Source: Gammaproteobacteria bacterium
Lineage (GTDB): Bacteria; Pseudomonadota; Gammaproteobacteria; Eutrophobiales; Eutrophobiaceae
Reading direction: 5' to 3'
Length of the DNA stretch: 6,608 nt
Assembly (NCBI GenBank): GCA_009843675.1
Contig: VYCZ01000359.1
Location: 6,170 to 12,777 of the forward strand
In this document: piece after piece, positions 5,893 through 6,608 of the stretch
Position numbering within the stretch: position 1 is the stretch's first letter
Layout: every line of letters begins with the position of its first letter
Made by a program: the position numbers and the translations under genes
Notes under the pieces: generated by a model
Seen by the model: only the letters and a program-made list of their open reading frames with translations
The model's database searches: none
What the model was told of the DNA's origin: nothing

Positions 5893-6608
5893 CTACTCCC
5901 AGGAGTACCTCACCGATCCGATCACCTCCCGCGGCGGGATGTACTCGTTGCTTGTAGTCCACAGTCCATACGGGTTGGTGAAGACGTTGTTGATGCCGTC
6001 TTCGTCGAACACATTGGTCACGCTGAGGCTGAAACTGAGCGGCATGTTGCCCACGTCATAGTCAAAGTAAAGATTGACGATATCGTAGCTGGGCACGGTA
6101 TCGACCCGGGGATGATTGAATATGCGGGCCTGGAACTCCCCCCGGTGGACATACTCCAACCGCGAACTCAGCACGGAACCGTCAGCGAAGTTATGGGTAT
6201 TCGTCAGCGCGACGCGCGCCATGAGGTCCACCAGCTTCGGCGGTTCGTTGCCCCTGAGATTGTTGGCGTTGTTCATCCGGATGCGTTCATCGACCGCGTC
6301 TGGAGTAAACAGGCCCAATACGAAAAGACTTGTCGCTGCACGAAAATCTTCCACGTCGAGAGCGAACACATCCGATTTCACCTTGCCGTCCTGCCAGGCC
6401 AGCATGCCGTCAAGCTGCCAGCCGTCGGCCAGCAGCCAGTTCAATTCGGACTCGATGCCGTATTCCTCCGTCTCGGGAATGGTCCAGGTGCCGCCGGCAA
6501 ACGGCGCCGGGTCCTCGTAGGTGAACTGCAGGTGTTCGTGGTCGTAGTAGAAGGCCGTGACGTTCAGGCGCACACGCCCGCCCAGGAAGGTGTTGCGGGT
6601 GCCTATCT
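5893..6608 (-). CDS. TonB-dependent outer-membrane receptor, C-terminal part (partial)
   Basis: The frame is open from the right edge (6606, reading I-G-T-R-N-T-F-L-G-G-R) to a TAG at 5893-5895, giving 237 residues with no believable start; a GTG at 6573 is an internal valine. It is the C-terminal half of the 22-strand beta barrel of a TonB-dependent receptor. Strands of alternating polar and aromatic residues are separated by polar loops: RLNVTAFYYDHEHLQFTY, EYGIESELNWLLADGWQLDG, GSVLSSRLEYVHRGEFQ, YDIVNLYFDYD, and SFSLSVTNVFDEDGINNVF. The closing PPREVIGSVRYSWE is the family's usual final strand; most outer-membrane proteins end on the aromatic residue, whereas here one Glu follows the Trp. 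Such receptors import siderophores, cofactors, glycans or other large substrates using TonB energy; the plug and TonB box lie outside the window. The gene is convergent with the MDR gene, 9 bp apart, with no hairpin between them. Confidence 0.9.
   Translation of the reverse strand, partial: IGTRNTFLGGRVRLNVTAFYYDHEHLQFTYEDPAPFAGGTWTIPETEEYGIESELNWLLADGWQLDGMLAWQDGKVKSDVFALDVEDFRAATSLFVLGLFTPDAVDERIRMNNANNLRGNEPPKLVDLMARVALTNTHNFADGSVLSSRLEYVHRGEFQARIFNHPRVDTVPSYDIVNLYFDYDVGNMPLSFSLSVTNVFDEDGINNVFTNPYGLWTTSNEYIPPREVIGSVRYSWE

Noticed and set aside
6571..6573. GTG as the start codon of a 226-residue protein
   Set aside because: The frame stays open upstream to the window edge and the residues there fit a TonB-receptor beta strand, so this is an internal valine of a larger gene.

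Overview
The window looks like an accessory catabolic locus from a GC-rich gram-negative bacterium, most likely a gammaproteobacterium. Three things point there: a TonB-dependent outer-membrane receptor, and two kinds of short palindromic repeat typical of such genomes (an ATTCCCGC...GCGGGAAT element, and a pair of GGGGWCAGA palindromes of the kind linked to REP/RAYT systems). I cannot name a genus. Coding density is high. I see no RNA genes, CRISPR array, insertion sequence or prophage gene.

Layout. Positions 1-69 hold the last 22 codons of a HyuA-type hydantoinase/oxoprolinase subunit. A 68-bp gap follows with a small hairpin, a dRS3-like repeat and a TATAAT box. Next come a complete HyuB-type subunit (138-1904) and, 20 bp later with a good ribosome binding site, a class I/II PLP aminotransferase (1925-3115). 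Two perfect palindromes (3102-3126 and 3134-3161) sit at the convergent junction; the first encodes the aminotransferase stop codon. A UbiD-family decarboxylase runs leftward (4796-3174). A 52-bp divergent promoter region separates it from a rightward zinc-independent MDR oxidoreductase (4849-5883). Only 9 bp further, convergent, lies the C-terminal part of a TonB-dependent receptor (6608-5893, entering from the right edge).

How the genes may work together (inference). HyuA/HyuB enzymes use ATP to open cyclic amides (hydantoins, 5-oxoproline) or to carboxylate ketones. The aminotransferase would interconvert an amino acid and a keto acid. The UbiD protein keeps the residues expected for prenyl-FMN-dependent (de)carboxylation of an aromatic or unsaturated acid. 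The MDR protein would perform an NAD(P)H-linked reduction, and the receptor would import a scarce substrate. Together this suggests uptake and breakdown of one specific, perhaps nitrogen-containing or aromatic, compound; the substrate cannot be read from the sequence.

The most unusual regulatory signal is that hyuB and the MDR gene both lack a Shine-Dalgarno sequence and both carry a -10-like hexamer (TATAAT / TATCAT) exactly 6 bases before the ATG, in otherwise similar sequence. This would produce leaderless mRNAs. In contrast, the aminotransferase and UbiD genes have clear GGAG sites.
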